From contig NZ_CP150302.1 of the NCBI RefSeq assembly GCF_038051945.1, positions 124,001 to 188,000 of the forward strand: DNA of 64,000 bases. Direction: 5' to 3'. This DNA is from Paenibacillus sp. FSL H3-0469 (GTDB taxonomy: Bacteria > Bacillota > Bacilli > Paenibacillales > Paenibacillaceae). This document shows positions 1 through 7,538 of this stretch, in pieces. The notes under the pieces are model-generated. The model was not told the DNA's origin. It made no database searches and worked only from the letters and a program-made list of their open reading frames with translations. Both the position numbers and the translations under genes were made by a program. Numbering within the stretch: the first letter of the stretch is position 1; each line of letters starts with the position of its first letter.

Positions 1-617
1 AGAACGCGGAAACTGCCATGAGCGGCGTGACCAGCACCTACAATGATTTGCAGACCATCTCCAATGAAGATTACACGCGTACAGTCATTCTGATGCTAAG
101 CGGTATTTTCATCATCCTGGTGGTGCTGTTCCGCTCGATGATTATGCCGCTGTACATTATTGCCTCATTGTTAATCACTTACTTTACAGCACTGGGCATC
201 ACGGAAGCGATCTTCGTGCATCTGCTGAACTATTCGGGCATCACCTGGACGACGCCGTTCTTCAGCTTCGTCATGCTGATTGCCCTCGGAGTAGACTACA
301 GTATCTTCCTGATGGACCGCTTCAATGAGAATAAAACCTGGGATGTGCGTGAAGCCATCCTGCACGCCATGCGTAATATGGGGACAGTGATTCTTTCGGC
401 TGTAGTGATTCTTGGCGGTACCTTCGCTTCGATGTATCCTTCCGGGGTCCTGTCGATGATGCAGATTGCGACGGTTGTATTGTCCGGTCTGGCGCTGTAT
501 GCACTGGTATTCCTGCCGTTCTTCGTGCCGGTGATGGTGCGGATGTTCGGCCGGGCCAACTGGTGGCCGTTCCGTCCGGCGGCCGGGGATGATCAGCCTA
601 GATCGCTGGATATGTAA
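1..617 (+). CDS. MMPL/RND-family transporter, C-terminal part (5' truncated by window edge)
   Basis: The reading frame is open from base 3, so the gene begins before the window; the first in-window ATG at 18 is internal. About 205 residues remain. They hold roughly five hydrophobic segments and the MMPL signature GVDYSIFLMDR, which sits in a transmembrane helix and is typical of the second half of YdfJ/YdgH-like proteins. Family members are proton-driven exporters of lipids or drugs in the cytoplasmic membrane; the substrate cannot be read here. The end is hydrophilic and is followed 29 bases later by a strong terminator, so this is the last gene of its transcript. The family call is firm; the function is inferred from the family only. 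Confidence 0.9.
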   Translation, partial: NAETAMSGVTSTYNDLQTISNEDYTRTVILMLSGIFIILVVLFRSMIMPLYIIASLLITYFTALGITEAIFVHLLNYSGITWTTPFFSFVMLIALGVDYSIFLMDRFNENKTWDVREAILHAMRNMGTVILSAVVILGGTFASMYPSGVLSMMQIATVVLSGLALYALVFLPFFVPVMVRMFGRANWWPFRPAAGDDQPRSLDM

Positions 618-645
618 CGTTCTTCACCACAAGAGATGAAACCTT

Positions 646-683
646 AAAGAGCAGGCCTCCCGGTTATACGGGGCCTGCTCTTT
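646..683 (+). terminator. Intrinsic terminator after the MMPL gene
   Basis: A GC-rich inverted repeat (AAAGAGCAGGCC paired with GGCCTGCTCTTT) around a 14-base loop, ending in a T run. It lies 29 bases past the MMPL stop codon. Confidence 0.85.
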
Positions 684-722
684 GGCTGTTTACGCAGAAA
701 AAAATAAAAAATACCATGCTAA

Positions 723-749
723 TGTAACCTTATCGGCTTGTACATCATC
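723..749 (+). promoter_or_regulatory. Candidate ECF-type promoter for the sigma/anti-sigma pair
   Basis: TGTAAC at 723-728 is followed 17 bases later by CATC at 746-749. Bacillus ECF sigma factors of the SigX/SigW/SigV group recognise TGTAAC or TGAAAC about 16-17 bases from CGTC/CGAC, so this differs at one -10 position. The position, 70 bases before the sigma start, suggests autoregulation. This is inferred from motif only. Confidence 0.5.
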
Positions 750-818
750 TAAAGAGTATATGAAAGAAAGCACTGAATGGGGATGCGGCAGCTTCCCGTT
801 AGAAGGGGGCAATCATAT

Positions 819-1352
819 TTGAACACCGGACAAGGAGATCTGGTCAGGCGTGCCCAGGCAGGTGACAGCGAGGTCTTCATCCAGCTGGTAAAGACTCAGG
901 AGCGGCGGATGTACAGTATGGCCAAGTCCATGGTCAGGAGTGACGAGGATTGTGCAGATGCGATGCAAGAGACTGTACTGAAAGCTTTTAAAGCCATCTC
1001 AGGACTGAAAGAAGCGGCGTATTTCAACACATGGCTGTTTCGGATTCTGATCAACGAATGCAACTTGATTCTGCGCAAACGGGAGAGGGTAGTCGTCATG
1101 CCCAATCCGCCGGAGAGCGTACAAGCCATATCTTCGTCCGCAGAAGAGATAGATCTGCGCCAGGCCATTGGCAGGCTCGAAGAGATATCAGGGACCATTG
1201 TGAAGCTGCATTATTATCAGGGGCTGACTGTGCAAGAGATTGCCGGGCTGCTTGAGTTGTCAGAGAGTGCTGTCAAGACCAGGCTGCACCGCGCCCGCAA
1301 GACGTTACAGCAATCCCTGGAGCAACCTGTAGAAAGGAAGGTGAACGGATGA
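819..1352 (+). CDS. ECF-type RNA polymerase sigma factor
   Basis: A 177-residue sigma factor when read from the TTG at 819. That start has an AGAAGGGGG ribosome site 9 bases upstream; an in-frame ATG at 777 has no such site and adds 14 unconserved-looking residues. Region 2 runs from RRAQAGD to the core-binding stretch DAMQETVLKAFKAI. Region 4 is the C-terminal helix-turn-helix with VQEIAGLLELSESAVKTRL. Only regions 2 and 4 are present, as in ECF factors. The stop overlaps the start of the anti-sigma gene by 4 bases, so the two are translationally coupled. The inducing signal is probably envelope stress, but nothing in the sequence proves it. Confidence 0.93.
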   Translation: MNTGQGDLVRRAQAGDSEVFIQLVKTQERRMYSMAKSMVRSDEDCADAMQETVLKAFKAISGLKEAAYFNTWLFRILINECNLILRKRERVVVMPNPPESVQAISSSAEEIDLRQAIGRLEEISGTIVKLHYYQGLTVQEIAGLLELSESAVKTRLHRARKTLQQSLEQPVERKVNG

Positions 1353-2494
1353 GCCAGCAGCGGTTGGAGAGCAGGCTCGCAGACCTTCAGGAAGAGACTC
1401 TTCCTGAACTGCCGGAGCTTGTGCATCTGCGTATGGAGGAGACGTACCGGATCATCAGTGAGAAGGATGATGTTGGCTTGGAGGCGGCTTCAGAGCATCA
1501 GGGGACGCTTAGACGTAAAAGAATGCCCCGGTGGCTGTCCCGGGTGATGATCAGTGCAGCATCTGTGGCCGGAGGGCTGGTGCTCCTGATTAGCCTGGGA
1601 TTCATCTCCCCGGCCATGGCAGAAACCTTGAAGCAGTTACCCTTCATGTCAAGTGTATTCCAGCTTGCCGGAGATTCCGGACTGCGGAAAGCCAATGAAG
1701 CAGGGTTAACCACAAATGTTGAGCAGACCGTTACTCTGGATGGAATGACTCTCAGGGTGTCTGAACAAATGTATGACGGAAGCCGCTTCTCGGTGGTGCT
1801 GACCCGTGTTGAGGCTAAGGAGGATCAAAAAAAGGAGGGCTGGTGGAATTTATTGACCCAAGGGGGACAGCCAGCGGGAGGAATAAATAATATCGAGTTT
1901 TACGTGAACGGGAAGAAGGTCAATACCGGATTCGGTTTTGCCCAGGGAGGTGCCGGCGCACCTGACTCTATCATTGTTTCAGCACTGGATGGACCGAATT
2001 TACAAATCCCTGATCAATTTGATCTCACCATGCTGGTCCTTATTAATGGGATGGATGAGAGGTTTCGCTTTGAGTTTCCCGTTAGCAAGAATACTCTGGG
2101 CGACCTTGTTCTTGGACCGGGGGAGTTCAAGGTACATGATCATATCCATCTCCGTTATACACGGCTGGAGCTGAGCCAGACATCGACTCGTCTGCTGACC
2201 GAAATTAAGGGAGACCCCGGCGCGGATCTCAAGGCTATTGAGGAAGCAATTCCAGATAAATATAAGGATGCGGGGACTTTTATGATCTGGTTTGAGCTGT
2301 GGGATGATCATGGGCAAAAGGCTGTTGTGATTAGTGGCAGCGGCAGCGGTAAAGGGGATACGTTCTCATACAGTATGGTCTTTGAACCTTTTGAGAATAG
2401 GCCGGAGAGTGTAATTATTAAGTCTTTCGTTATATCAAAGGACGGGGGGAAGCAGTATATTCCCGAACTTGAGATGTCCGTCCCTATACAATAA
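1349..2494 (+). CDS. Anti-sigma factor, DUF4179-type membrane protein
   Basis: A 381-residue protein with a cytoplasmic N-terminus of about 60 residues, one transmembrane helix near residues 66-88, and a large extracellular part. The segment just after the membrane (VEQTVTLDGMTLRVSEQMYD) matches the DUF4179 pattern found in Paenibacillus and Bacillus anti-sigma proteins. The ATG lies inside the sigma gene's last codons. By family and position the N-terminal part should hold the upstream sigma factor at the membrane until the extracellular domain senses a signal. No protease site or ligand pocket can be identified by eye. Confidence 0.85.
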   Translation: MSQQRLESRLADLQEETLPELPELVHLRMEETYRIISEKDDVGLEAASEHQGTLRRKRMPRWLSRVMISAASVAGGLVLLISLGFISPAMAETLKQLPFMSSVFQLAGDSGLRKANEAGLTTNVEQTVTLDGMTLRVSEQMYDGSRFSVVLTRVEAKEDQKKEGWWNLLTQGGQPAGGINNIEFYVNGKKVNTGFGFAQGGAGAPDSIIVSALDGPNLQIPDQFDLTMLVLINGMDERFRFEFPVSKNTLGDLVLGPGEFKVHDHIHLRYTRLELSQTSTRLLTEIKGDPGADLKAIEEAIPDKYKDAGTFMIWFELWDDHGQKAVVISGSGSGKGDTFSYSMVFEPFENRPESVIIKSFVISKDGGKQYIPELEMSVPIQ

Positions 2495-2496
2495 AA

Positions 2497-2543
2497 CAAA
2501 CAACCTCCAGGGTCTGCAATGTGCAGTAGCCGGAGGTTGTTTG
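2497..2543. terminator. Bidirectional terminator between convergent genes
   Basis: A perfect 12-base inverted repeat (CAAACAACCTCC with GGAGGTTGTTTG) between the anti-sigma stop at 2494 and the end of the TPR gene on the other strand at 2577. A/T runs flank both sides. Confidence 0.8.
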
Positions 2544-2576
2544 CTGTCAAAAGGCTATATGCTTATAATCTGCCGC

Positions 2577-3248
2577 TCACCGCAGCTTCGCGAAATAACT
2601 GCGCAGCGCCCAGCCGCGTTCCTGACGCTTCTTATACTTAGGCAGAGAGCGGTAGACAGCCAGCGATTCGTTAAAAGCAAGCTTGGCGTCCTCAGTCCGC
2701 CCCAGCGTTTTGAACATCGAGCCAGCCAGATAATAGGCTTCGCTGGAGGAGGATTGAATCTCCTGGAATTGGCTTACATAATGCAGCGCTTTGTCCTGGT
2801 CCACATGCCGGAAAATCTCGGCCAGACGCAGGTAAGGCTGCCCGTATTGCGCCCGGCGGTTGATGTCCAGCCCCTTAAGCATCTGCGCTTCGCCTTCGGA
2901 AAGCTGTCCCAGCTTGAGGTTGGCGTACCCAAGCTCCACCCAGTATTCAGCGGATGTCTCATAACGGTCAGCGATGGCGGTCAGCAACTCCTTGGCCTCG
3001 CTGTAGCGTTTGCGTTCAATTAGCAGCCGGGCCAGATCGAATTTGGCGGTTACATCGTTCGGGTTCTGGGCGATAGTCAGCCGCAGCTTAGACATCTGAC
3101 GGCTGCGGCGGAATGGCTTGGATAAGCTGGGCAGAATGCCGACATAACGGCGGTCCAGGAAATACAGGACGGCCAGCAGGATAATCAGGGCCAGAATCGG
3201 ATTACCGAGCAGCCGGTAGAGGAGCAGGAAACCTAGAATTTTAATCAT
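2577..3248 (-). CDS. Membrane-anchored tetratricopeptide repeat protein
   Basis: A 223-residue protein. Residues about 5-30 are a hydrophobic anchor (LLLYRLLGNPILALIILLAV). The rest is helical with TPR-like units, for example residues around NDVTAKFDLARLLIERKRY, SAEYWVELGYANLKLG and SEAYYLAGSMFKTLG. TPR domains are scaffolds for protein contacts; the partner is unknown. The gene stands alone between a shared terminator and a 272-base non-coding gap (3249-3520) in which I see no gene. Similar proteins are widespread in paenibacilli without assigned function. Confidence 0.85.
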   Translation of the reverse strand: MIKILGFLLLYRLLGNPILALIILLAVLYFLDRRYVGILPSLSKPFRRSRQMSKLRLTIAQNPNDVTAKFDLARLLIERKRYSEAKELLTAIADRYETSAEYWVELGYANLKLGQLSEGEAQMLKGLDINRRAQYGQPYLRLAEIFRHVDQDKALHYVSQFQEIQSSSSEAYYLAGSMFKTLGRTEDAKLAFNESLAVYRSLPKYKKRQERGWALRSYFAKLR

Positions 3249-3520
3249 GGATATGAATTCCCTCCGTTACGTGTGTGGTTCGATTGCGCTTCCTGCAAGT
3301 TGGATATGAATAGGCAGGGTAATTATACCATATCATCCTTTTTTGAAGCCACGCTAAAAAGAGTCACGGTGCGCTTGTTCGTTAGACCGGTACGATCGGT
3401 GGGAGTCTTGCTTCCGCCCTGCACAGCTGTAATTGACAGCCTGCCTTAGAAGTCATAAGCTTTGTGTACAGTTAAATTGTTTCATGGCTATATTAGCTCT
3501 TACAGAAAGAAGGATGAAAC

Positions 3521-4519
3521 ATGGACACATTGGCAAGCAAGGTCCAGCTGCGTCCGCTGGGACGCTCTGAGCTGTCCGTATCACCGCTTGGTCTGGGCTG
3601 CTGGCAGTTCAGCCGGGGCAGCGGAATCGTAGGCCGCTACTGGAGCAACATTACAGATGAGGATATTCTGGAGATTGTGCGGGTCAGCCTGGAAGGCGGC
3701 ATGAACTGGGTGGATACGGCAGAAATCTATGGCGGCGGCAAATCTGAGCAGGCGCTGGCTCATGTGCTGGATCAGCTGCAGAAGGAGGGCAGTCCCCATG
3801 CGGCTCCGCTGATTGCGACCAAATGGTGGCCGATGCTGCGGACGGCAGGCTCCATTACCTCGACGATCGACCAGCGCATTGCCTGTCTGGGCGGTAGAGG
3901 AATTGATCTCTATCAAATCCATCAGCCGTTCTCGTTATCCTCCATTGCCAGTGAGATGAAAGCAATGGCAGGATTGGTGAAGGCCGGTAAAATCCGTTAT
4001 GTCGGAGTGAGCAATTATTCCGCCAAGCAGATGACAGAAGCGCACCGGCTGCTGAAGACTTACGGTCTGTCGCTCGTATCCAATCAGGTCAAATACAATC
4101 TGCTGCACCGGAGTATCGACCAGAATGGTCTCATGGCGGCTGCCAAGGAGCTGGGGATCTCGATTATCGCGTATTCTCCGCTTCAGCAGGGCATCCTGAC
4201 CGGCCGCTTCCATAATGATCCTTCACAGGTGGCTGCCGTCTCGCGTCCCCGGCGGATGATGTCCGGCCTGGACGACAAGAGCTTGGCCCGCAGTAAGCCG
4301 CTAATCACTTCGCTGACTGCACTGGCTGACAAATACGGGGTTACTCCCGGACAGATCGCGCTGAACTGGCTGATTCATTATCATGGCGACACTGTAGTTG
4401 CCATTCCGGGCGCATCCAAGGCCCGCCATGCCCGGGAGAATGTCGGCGCCATGAGCTTCCGGTTGGAGCCGGAGGAGCTGGAGCTGCTGAACGAGGCTTC
4501 CTGGGCAGCCCTGAAGTAG
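3521..4519 (+). CDS. Aldo/keto reductase
   Basis: A 332-residue NADPH-dependent oxidoreductase of the TIM-barrel aldo/keto reductase family. The catalytic tetrad is visible: Asp65 and Tyr70 in DTAEIYGGG, Lys101 in ATKWWP and His134 in YQIHQP. The C-terminal cofactor loop is represented by AIPGASKARHARENVGA. Start ATG follows AGAAAGAAGG. The 40-base gap to the next gene allows co-transcription. The natural substrate is not predictable; the family reduces aldehydes, ketones and quinones. Confidence 0.93.
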   Translation: MDTLASKVQLRPLGRSELSVSPLGLGCWQFSRGSGIVGRYWSNITDEDILEIVRVSLEGGMNWVDTAEIYGGGKSEQALAHVLDQLQKEGSPHAAPLIATKWWPMLRTAGSITSTIDQRIACLGGRGIDLYQIHQPFSLSSIASEMKAMAGLVKAGKIRYVGVSNYSAKQMTEAHRLLKTYGLSLVSNQVKYNLLHRSIDQNGLMAAAKELGISIIAYSPLQQGILTGRFHNDPSQVAAVSRPRRMMSGLDDKSLARSKPLITSLTALADKYGVTPGQIALNWLIHYHGDTVVAIPGASKARHARENVGAMSFRLEPEELELLNEASWAALK

Positions 4520-4558
4520 TAGCCTGGAAGAAATCCATAAGTCTGGTGGTGAACACAA

Positions 4559-4921
4559 ATGAATGATAAGCATTGGCTCGTGGTACAGTATCCCTTGAAG
4601 AGCGCCAAGGGAAGCAAGCGTGATGAATGGCTTAGAGACAAAGTAACCGAATACTTGAATCTGTTCCTGGCGGATGCCGAACTTGGTTATGTGGATGGCT
4701 TTGATATGGGCAAGAGTATGGCTGACCCGGCCAAATATGTGCTTAATCTATTCTGCGTAGTGACAGATGAAGCCCGCGGAATTGCTCTGGTCAAGAGAGT
4801 CTTAAAAGATCACAGGCTGGACTATACCCGGATCACCATCGCCACGATGCCTTTTGAGGGCGGAGGAACGTATATGCTGAAGTATGCCGCCAAGAAAGGC
4901 GTGACTGATTTTTCGATATAA
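4559..4921 (+). CDS. Conserved hypothetical protein, 120 aa
   Basis: A 120-residue soluble protein of mixed alpha/beta composition, beginning MNDKHWLVVQYPLK and ending in an alternating hydrophobic C-terminus (GGTYMLKYAAKKGVTDFSI). No signal peptide, membrane helix or catalytic motif is evident. It is close enough to the aldo/keto reductase gene to share its transcript. I do not recognise the family. Codon use matches the neighbours, so it is likely a real gene. It is followed directly by an intergenic repeat and hairpin. Confidence 0.75.
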   Translation: MNDKHWLVVQYPLKSAKGSKRDEWLRDKVTEYLNLFLADAELGYVDGFDMGKSMADPAKYVLNLFCVVTDEARGIALVKRVLKDHRLDYTRITIATMPFEGGGTYMLKYAAKKGVTDFSI

Positions 4922-4931
4922 GTCTTTCTTA

Positions 4932-4990
4932 AAAATATAAGAAATTATATGTTTCACACGATAACTTGTCCTTCTATTTCTCGCTGAAAC
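4932..4990. repeat. 59-bp dispersed intergenic repeat, copy 1
   Basis: This 59-base stretch aligns without gaps to 33911-33969 with about nine mismatches (near 85 per cent identity). Both copies begin AAAATATAAGAA and end TTCTATTTCTCGCTGAAAC. Copy 1 lies just past the stop codon of the 120-residue protein gene. Confidence 0.8.
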
Positions 4991-5023
4991 GGTACCGTCC
5001 TTACAAAGGACGGCAAAGCCGTT
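4984..5023. repeat. Nested hairpin adjoining dispersed repeat copy 1
   Basis: A two-part inverted repeat: outer arms GAAACGG and CCGTTTC, inner arms CCGTCCTT and AAGGACGG. It shares the GAAAC end of the 59-base repeat, so repeat and hairpin may form one element. It could work as a terminator for the upstream gene, though no T run follows. Confidence 0.65.
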
Positions 5024-5044
5024 TCCACTTGTATCAATCAGGGG

Positions 5045-5075
5045 TTGTGTATCACGTAACGTGATACAGTACGAT
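5045..5075 (+). promoter_or_regulatory. MerR-type promoter with 19-bp spacer and dyad operator
   Basis: TTGTGT at 5045-5050 and TACGAT at 5070-5075 are separated by 19 bases, longer than the usual 17. The spacer region carries a perfect dyad: TGTATCACGT at 5048-5057 and its complement at 5059-5068, with one central base. Long spacer plus dyad is the hallmark of promoters activated by MerR-family regulators, and a MerR gene is the second gene of this transcript. Confidence 0.75.
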
Positions 5076-5095
5076 TGGTGTAAGAGGTGATAGAA

Positions 5096-5734
5096 ATGAA
5101 CAATATTATAAGAATGCTATCCGTGAACCAAGAATTCAGAATGGCTGTTGCGGATACCCGTCAGATAGCTGCAAAAGCATTAAATGCGTTTACCGGGACA
5201 GCCGGCATGCGCAGCCTTTTGCAGGAGATCATAACGAATGGTGTATTATTATCTTCCATTAATGATGCTCCTCCTAAAATAAGCTTTTCTTTTCGTCTTT
5301 CTCAAGGCGTCTCAATTTTTTGCCAGATCTCTGATGCGAAGTTTACTATGGAGTATAGTGCAGAAATGAATAAATTTGACGGGGCAGCCGCTGATCTATT
5401 TGACGATAAATCTGTGCTGTCGGTAACAACAGGGAATTGGGAGACGGGGATACACACTAGTACAGTTGAGGCGCATATGGATAGCGTTGTTATGCTGTTT
5501 TCTCACTTTACAGTACAGAGCGAGCAGCTTCCAAGTCATATTATACTCGGTGAGGACAATGCTTCCAGGGGGATTTTGATGCAGCCCTTACCCTTCGCAG
5601 ATCACAAATTGATGGGAAAGGCTGCTTATGAAGTGGTATATCAAGCTAAGGAATTGGGAGAACTGCCTTGGGGGCAGGTTCCCGGGAAGTTGTCCTGTTT
5701 AGCAAAGGTAATCTCAGAAAATACGATAGAGTAG
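5096..5734 (+). CDS. Hsp33-like protein lacking the C-terminal zinc domain
   Basis: A 212-residue protein resembling the N-terminal substrate-binding domain of the redox chaperone Hsp33 (HslO). The pattern is a helix with TRQIAAKALNAF, a TAGMRSLLQEIITNGVLLSS helix, then beta strands ending in a segment like QSEQLPSHIILG. Full Hsp33 is near 290 residues and ends with a CxC...CxxC zinc switch; this protein stops before it and has no such cysteine cluster. ATG 5096 is chosen because AAGAGG lies 9 bases upstream; a GTG at 5087 overlaps that site. The next gene, a MerR regulator, follows after 5 bases. A redox-switch function is therefore doubtful; its role is unknown. Confidence 0.75.
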   Translation: MNNIIRMLSVNQEFRMAVADTRQIAAKALNAFTGTAGMRSLLQEIITNGVLLSSINDAPPKISFSFRLSQGVSIFCQISDAKFTMEYSAEMNKFDGAAADLFDDKSVLSVTTGNWETGIHTSTVEAHMDSVVMLFSHFTVQSEQLPSHIILGEDNASRGILMQPLPFADHKLMGKAAYEVVYQAKELGELPWGQVPGKLSCLAKVISENTIE

Positions 5735-5739
5735 AGTGT

Positions 5740-6426
5740 ATGACTATGGAAAAATACATTAAAACCAAAGAATTTGCAGAGCTGACTGGGGTCAGTGTGC
5801 GTACTTTGCAGTACTATGATGACATAAAAGTTCTCACTCCGGCCTATGTCAATGAGCAGGGGCACCGCTTTTATGACTCAGATTCCTTCTCCAGCATGTT
5901 TGTTATTCTTTCACTTAAAAATATGGGGATGACGCTCAGCGATATTCAGCAATATCTCAACAATGACAGCTTTGACGTCAGGCTCTTTATCCGTGAGGAA
6001 AAAGAAAGGACTCAGACAGCGCTATCGGATCTGCAGCTTCGATTCATGCGTCTATCCGCTCTTGAGGAGAAGGTTAGTAAGGAGCAGGACGTAACCCCGT
6101 ATATTCTTCCGCTTTTTTCACCGCTGCCGGATACAGGCGATCTTCCAAAAGGCAAACCGGCTTCCTTTAACCTTAAGCTTTGGAATACCTTCATCAAGGA
6201 ATTGGATTTCTGTGCGGAACACCGCTTGTCTGCAAAAGATGATAGAGCGGAAAAATGTGTTCAATACTGGAAAAAGAATATTCTTGAGGCAAATCAGGTG
6301 CCGGAGGATACGGTAAAGAAATCAGAGGAATATTACCAGCAGAATCCGGCGAATACTTTCGGGATCACGCAGGAAAATTACCGCTATTTAGTCCAGTTGA
6401 TTGATGAGTATGATGCCGGCTTGTAA
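5740..6426 (+). CDS. MerR-family transcriptional regulator
   Basis: A 228-residue regulator read from ATG 5740, five bases after the Hsp33-like gene. The N-terminal winged helix is clear: FAELTGVSVRTLQYYDDIKV, then the wing with GHRFYDSD and the helix FVILSLKNMGMTLSDIQQYL. A helical linker (REEKERTQTALSDLQLRFM) leads to a C-terminal domain rich in charged helices that could bind an effector, as in TipA/BmrR-like members. It lacks the metal-binding cysteines of MerR or CueR. It probably acts on the long-spacer promoter at 5045 and so controls itself and the Hsp33-like gene. Confidence 0.9.
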   Translation: MTMEKYIKTKEFAELTGVSVRTLQYYDDIKVLTPAYVNEQGHRFYDSDSFSSMFVILSLKNMGMTLSDIQQYLNNDSFDVRLFIREEKERTQTALSDLQLRFMRLSALEEKVSKEQDVTPYILPLFSPLPDTGDLPKGKPASFNLKLWNTFIKELDFCAEHRLSAKDDRAEKCVQYWKKNILEANQVPEDTVKKSEEYYQQNPANTFGITQENYRYLVQLIDEYDAGL

Positions 6427-6434
6427 GCCATAAC

Positions 6435-6480
6435 AAAGAGCAACGATTCTCCATGAGGGGAGAACCGCTTGCTCTTTTTA
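6435..6480 (+). terminator. Intrinsic terminator after the MerR gene
   Basis: Arms AAAGAGCAA and TTGCTCTTT enclose an inner stem GATTCTCC/GGGAGAA, followed by a T run. It begins 8 bases past the stop codon. Confidence 0.85.
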
Positions 6481-6619
6481 TTTGGATAAATGTATAGCAT
6501 CATTACCAATAATTCAGATAAAACTGTTTAGGACTGGAAAGAGCGGTTTAAATAAGGGATAAGAAACTTCGCACTCACGCAAATTCAGGGTGAAGATTAT
6601 GGAAGGAGGTTGAACTTCA

Positions 6620-6778
6620 ATGAGTATGAGCGTACATAACCTTATGGCTTTTAATCATCAGTTTTTTAGACCTCAGCCCGTTCTAAGTCCGAAAGTGCAG
6701 AGACAGGAAGATAAGGTCCAGAGCTTTCAGGAAGTCCTGAATGAGAAGCTGCGCAGCCATGGCGATATGAAGAAATAA
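6620..6778 (+). CDS. Small protein, 52 aa, unknown
   Basis: A 52-codon reading frame (MSMSVHNLMAFNHQFFRPQP...) with one of the best ribosome sites in the window, GGAAGGAGG, 10 bases before ATG. The first half is aromatic and proline-containing; the second half is a charged amphipathic helix (KVQSFQEVLNEKLRSHGD). The F-x-x-V-L-x-x-x-L pattern resembles a short motif seen in some flagellar operon proteins, but this is too little to assign a role. A terminator hairpin follows at 6848. Confidence 0.65.
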   Translation: MSMSVHNLMAFNHQFFRPQPVLSPKVQRQEDKVQSFQEVLNEKLRSHGDMKK

Positions 6779-6847
6779 GCAATAGAGCCGCAGAACCATT
6801 TTTACACAGAAGACCTTGCAGCAAATCATAGAGCCTTCAGCAAAAAC

Positions 6848-6891
6848 AGCAAAAAGGTGCCTCCCGGAACTCGGAAGGCACCTTTTTGCTG
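6848..6891. terminator. Bidirectional terminator
   Basis: A long inverted repeat (AGCAAAAAGGTGCCT with AGGCACCTTTTTGCT) around a short loop, with A and T runs inside the arms. It separates the 52-residue protein gene from the oppositely directed HNH gene ending at 6929. Confidence 0.85.
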
Positions 6892-6928
6892 CGCACTGGA
6901 TATGGGAGCACCAGCATCATCCTGCTGA

Positions 6929-7234
6929 TTAACGTTTGCTTCGCACCCGCTTTGATTTGCGAAGCTTCGGTTCGGCGCCTGGCGCCTGCCGCATGATCCA
7001 TTTCAGATAAGCGGCAATCTGCGGGTCGCTCCGCAGGCTGTCCAGTGTTGTAAGGCCAAGAACAACGAGATCGCTGTTGGTATACAGGGCATGAATCTGC
7101 CGGTGGCAAGCCTTGCACAGAAGGGCAGTCGGGAGCAGGCTGCCGCCTTTCTCACGGGGAATCAAATGATGAACGGTAGTTGCAAGAGGAGAACGGCCGC
7201 ACAGCTCACACGTGTCCAAGGCCCGGGCAGTCAT
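6929..7234 (-). CDS. HNH endonuclease-like protein
   Basis: A 101-residue protein with two zinc-type cysteine pairs, C9-x2-C12 and C40-x2-C43, and the HNH histidines H22/H23 (VHHLIPREKGG) and H44...H48 (CHRQIHALYTN). The asparagine usually found before the LC of the second pair is replaced by proline or threonine. The PTALLC version is shared by YisB-like proteins of bacilli, from memory. A basic tail (KLRKSKRVRSKR) could bind nucleic acid. It lies 3 bases after the 70-residue gene on the same strand, so they form a two-gene transcript. Nuclease activity is inferred, not shown. Confidence 0.8.
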   Translation of the reverse strand: MTARALDTCELCGRSPLATTVHHLIPREKGGSLLPTALLCKACHRQIHALYTNSDLVVLGLTTLDSLRSDPQIAAYLKWIMRQAPGAEPKLRKSKRVRSKR

Positions 7235-7237
7235 CCT

Positions 7238-7450
7238 TTAAGGCCGGACTTCGAAGAATTCACAGCGGCTGCGCGAATAATAGGTTAGATCACTGACCCG
7301 CGACTGGATCACAACATCCGAATCCGTGAACCGCACTATAGTTGCGCCGGAATTCACCAGATGGTCATCCTGGAAGACGCGGACGGGCAGCTTGCGGTCT
7401 ATCGCTTCCTGCAGATCCTGGTCAGTGAGTAGTGGTCGGTTGATGGGCAT
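7238..7450 (-). CDS. Hypothetical protein, 70 aa, upstream of HNH gene
   Basis: A 70-residue protein, MPINRPLLTDQDLQEAID..., with mostly beta-strand pattern after an N-terminal helix (VRVFQDDHLVNSGATIVRF, then DVVIQSRVSDLTYYSR). It has no signal sequence or cysteine cluster beyond one Cys. An AAAGGAGA site precedes the ATG. Three bases separate it from the HNH gene, so a joint role is likely. I do not recognise the family. Confidence 0.7.
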   Translation of the reverse strand: MPINRPLLTDQDLQEAIDRKLPVRVFQDDHLVNSGATIVRFTDSDVVIQSRVSDLTYYSRSRCEFFEVRP

Positions 7451-7538
7451 GGAATAAATCTCCTTTAGATAGGGATAACTGCTGCTTCAGCAAATACGAT
7501 CAGTATACCCGTCTGTCCGCCAGAAATCCACTTAACAC

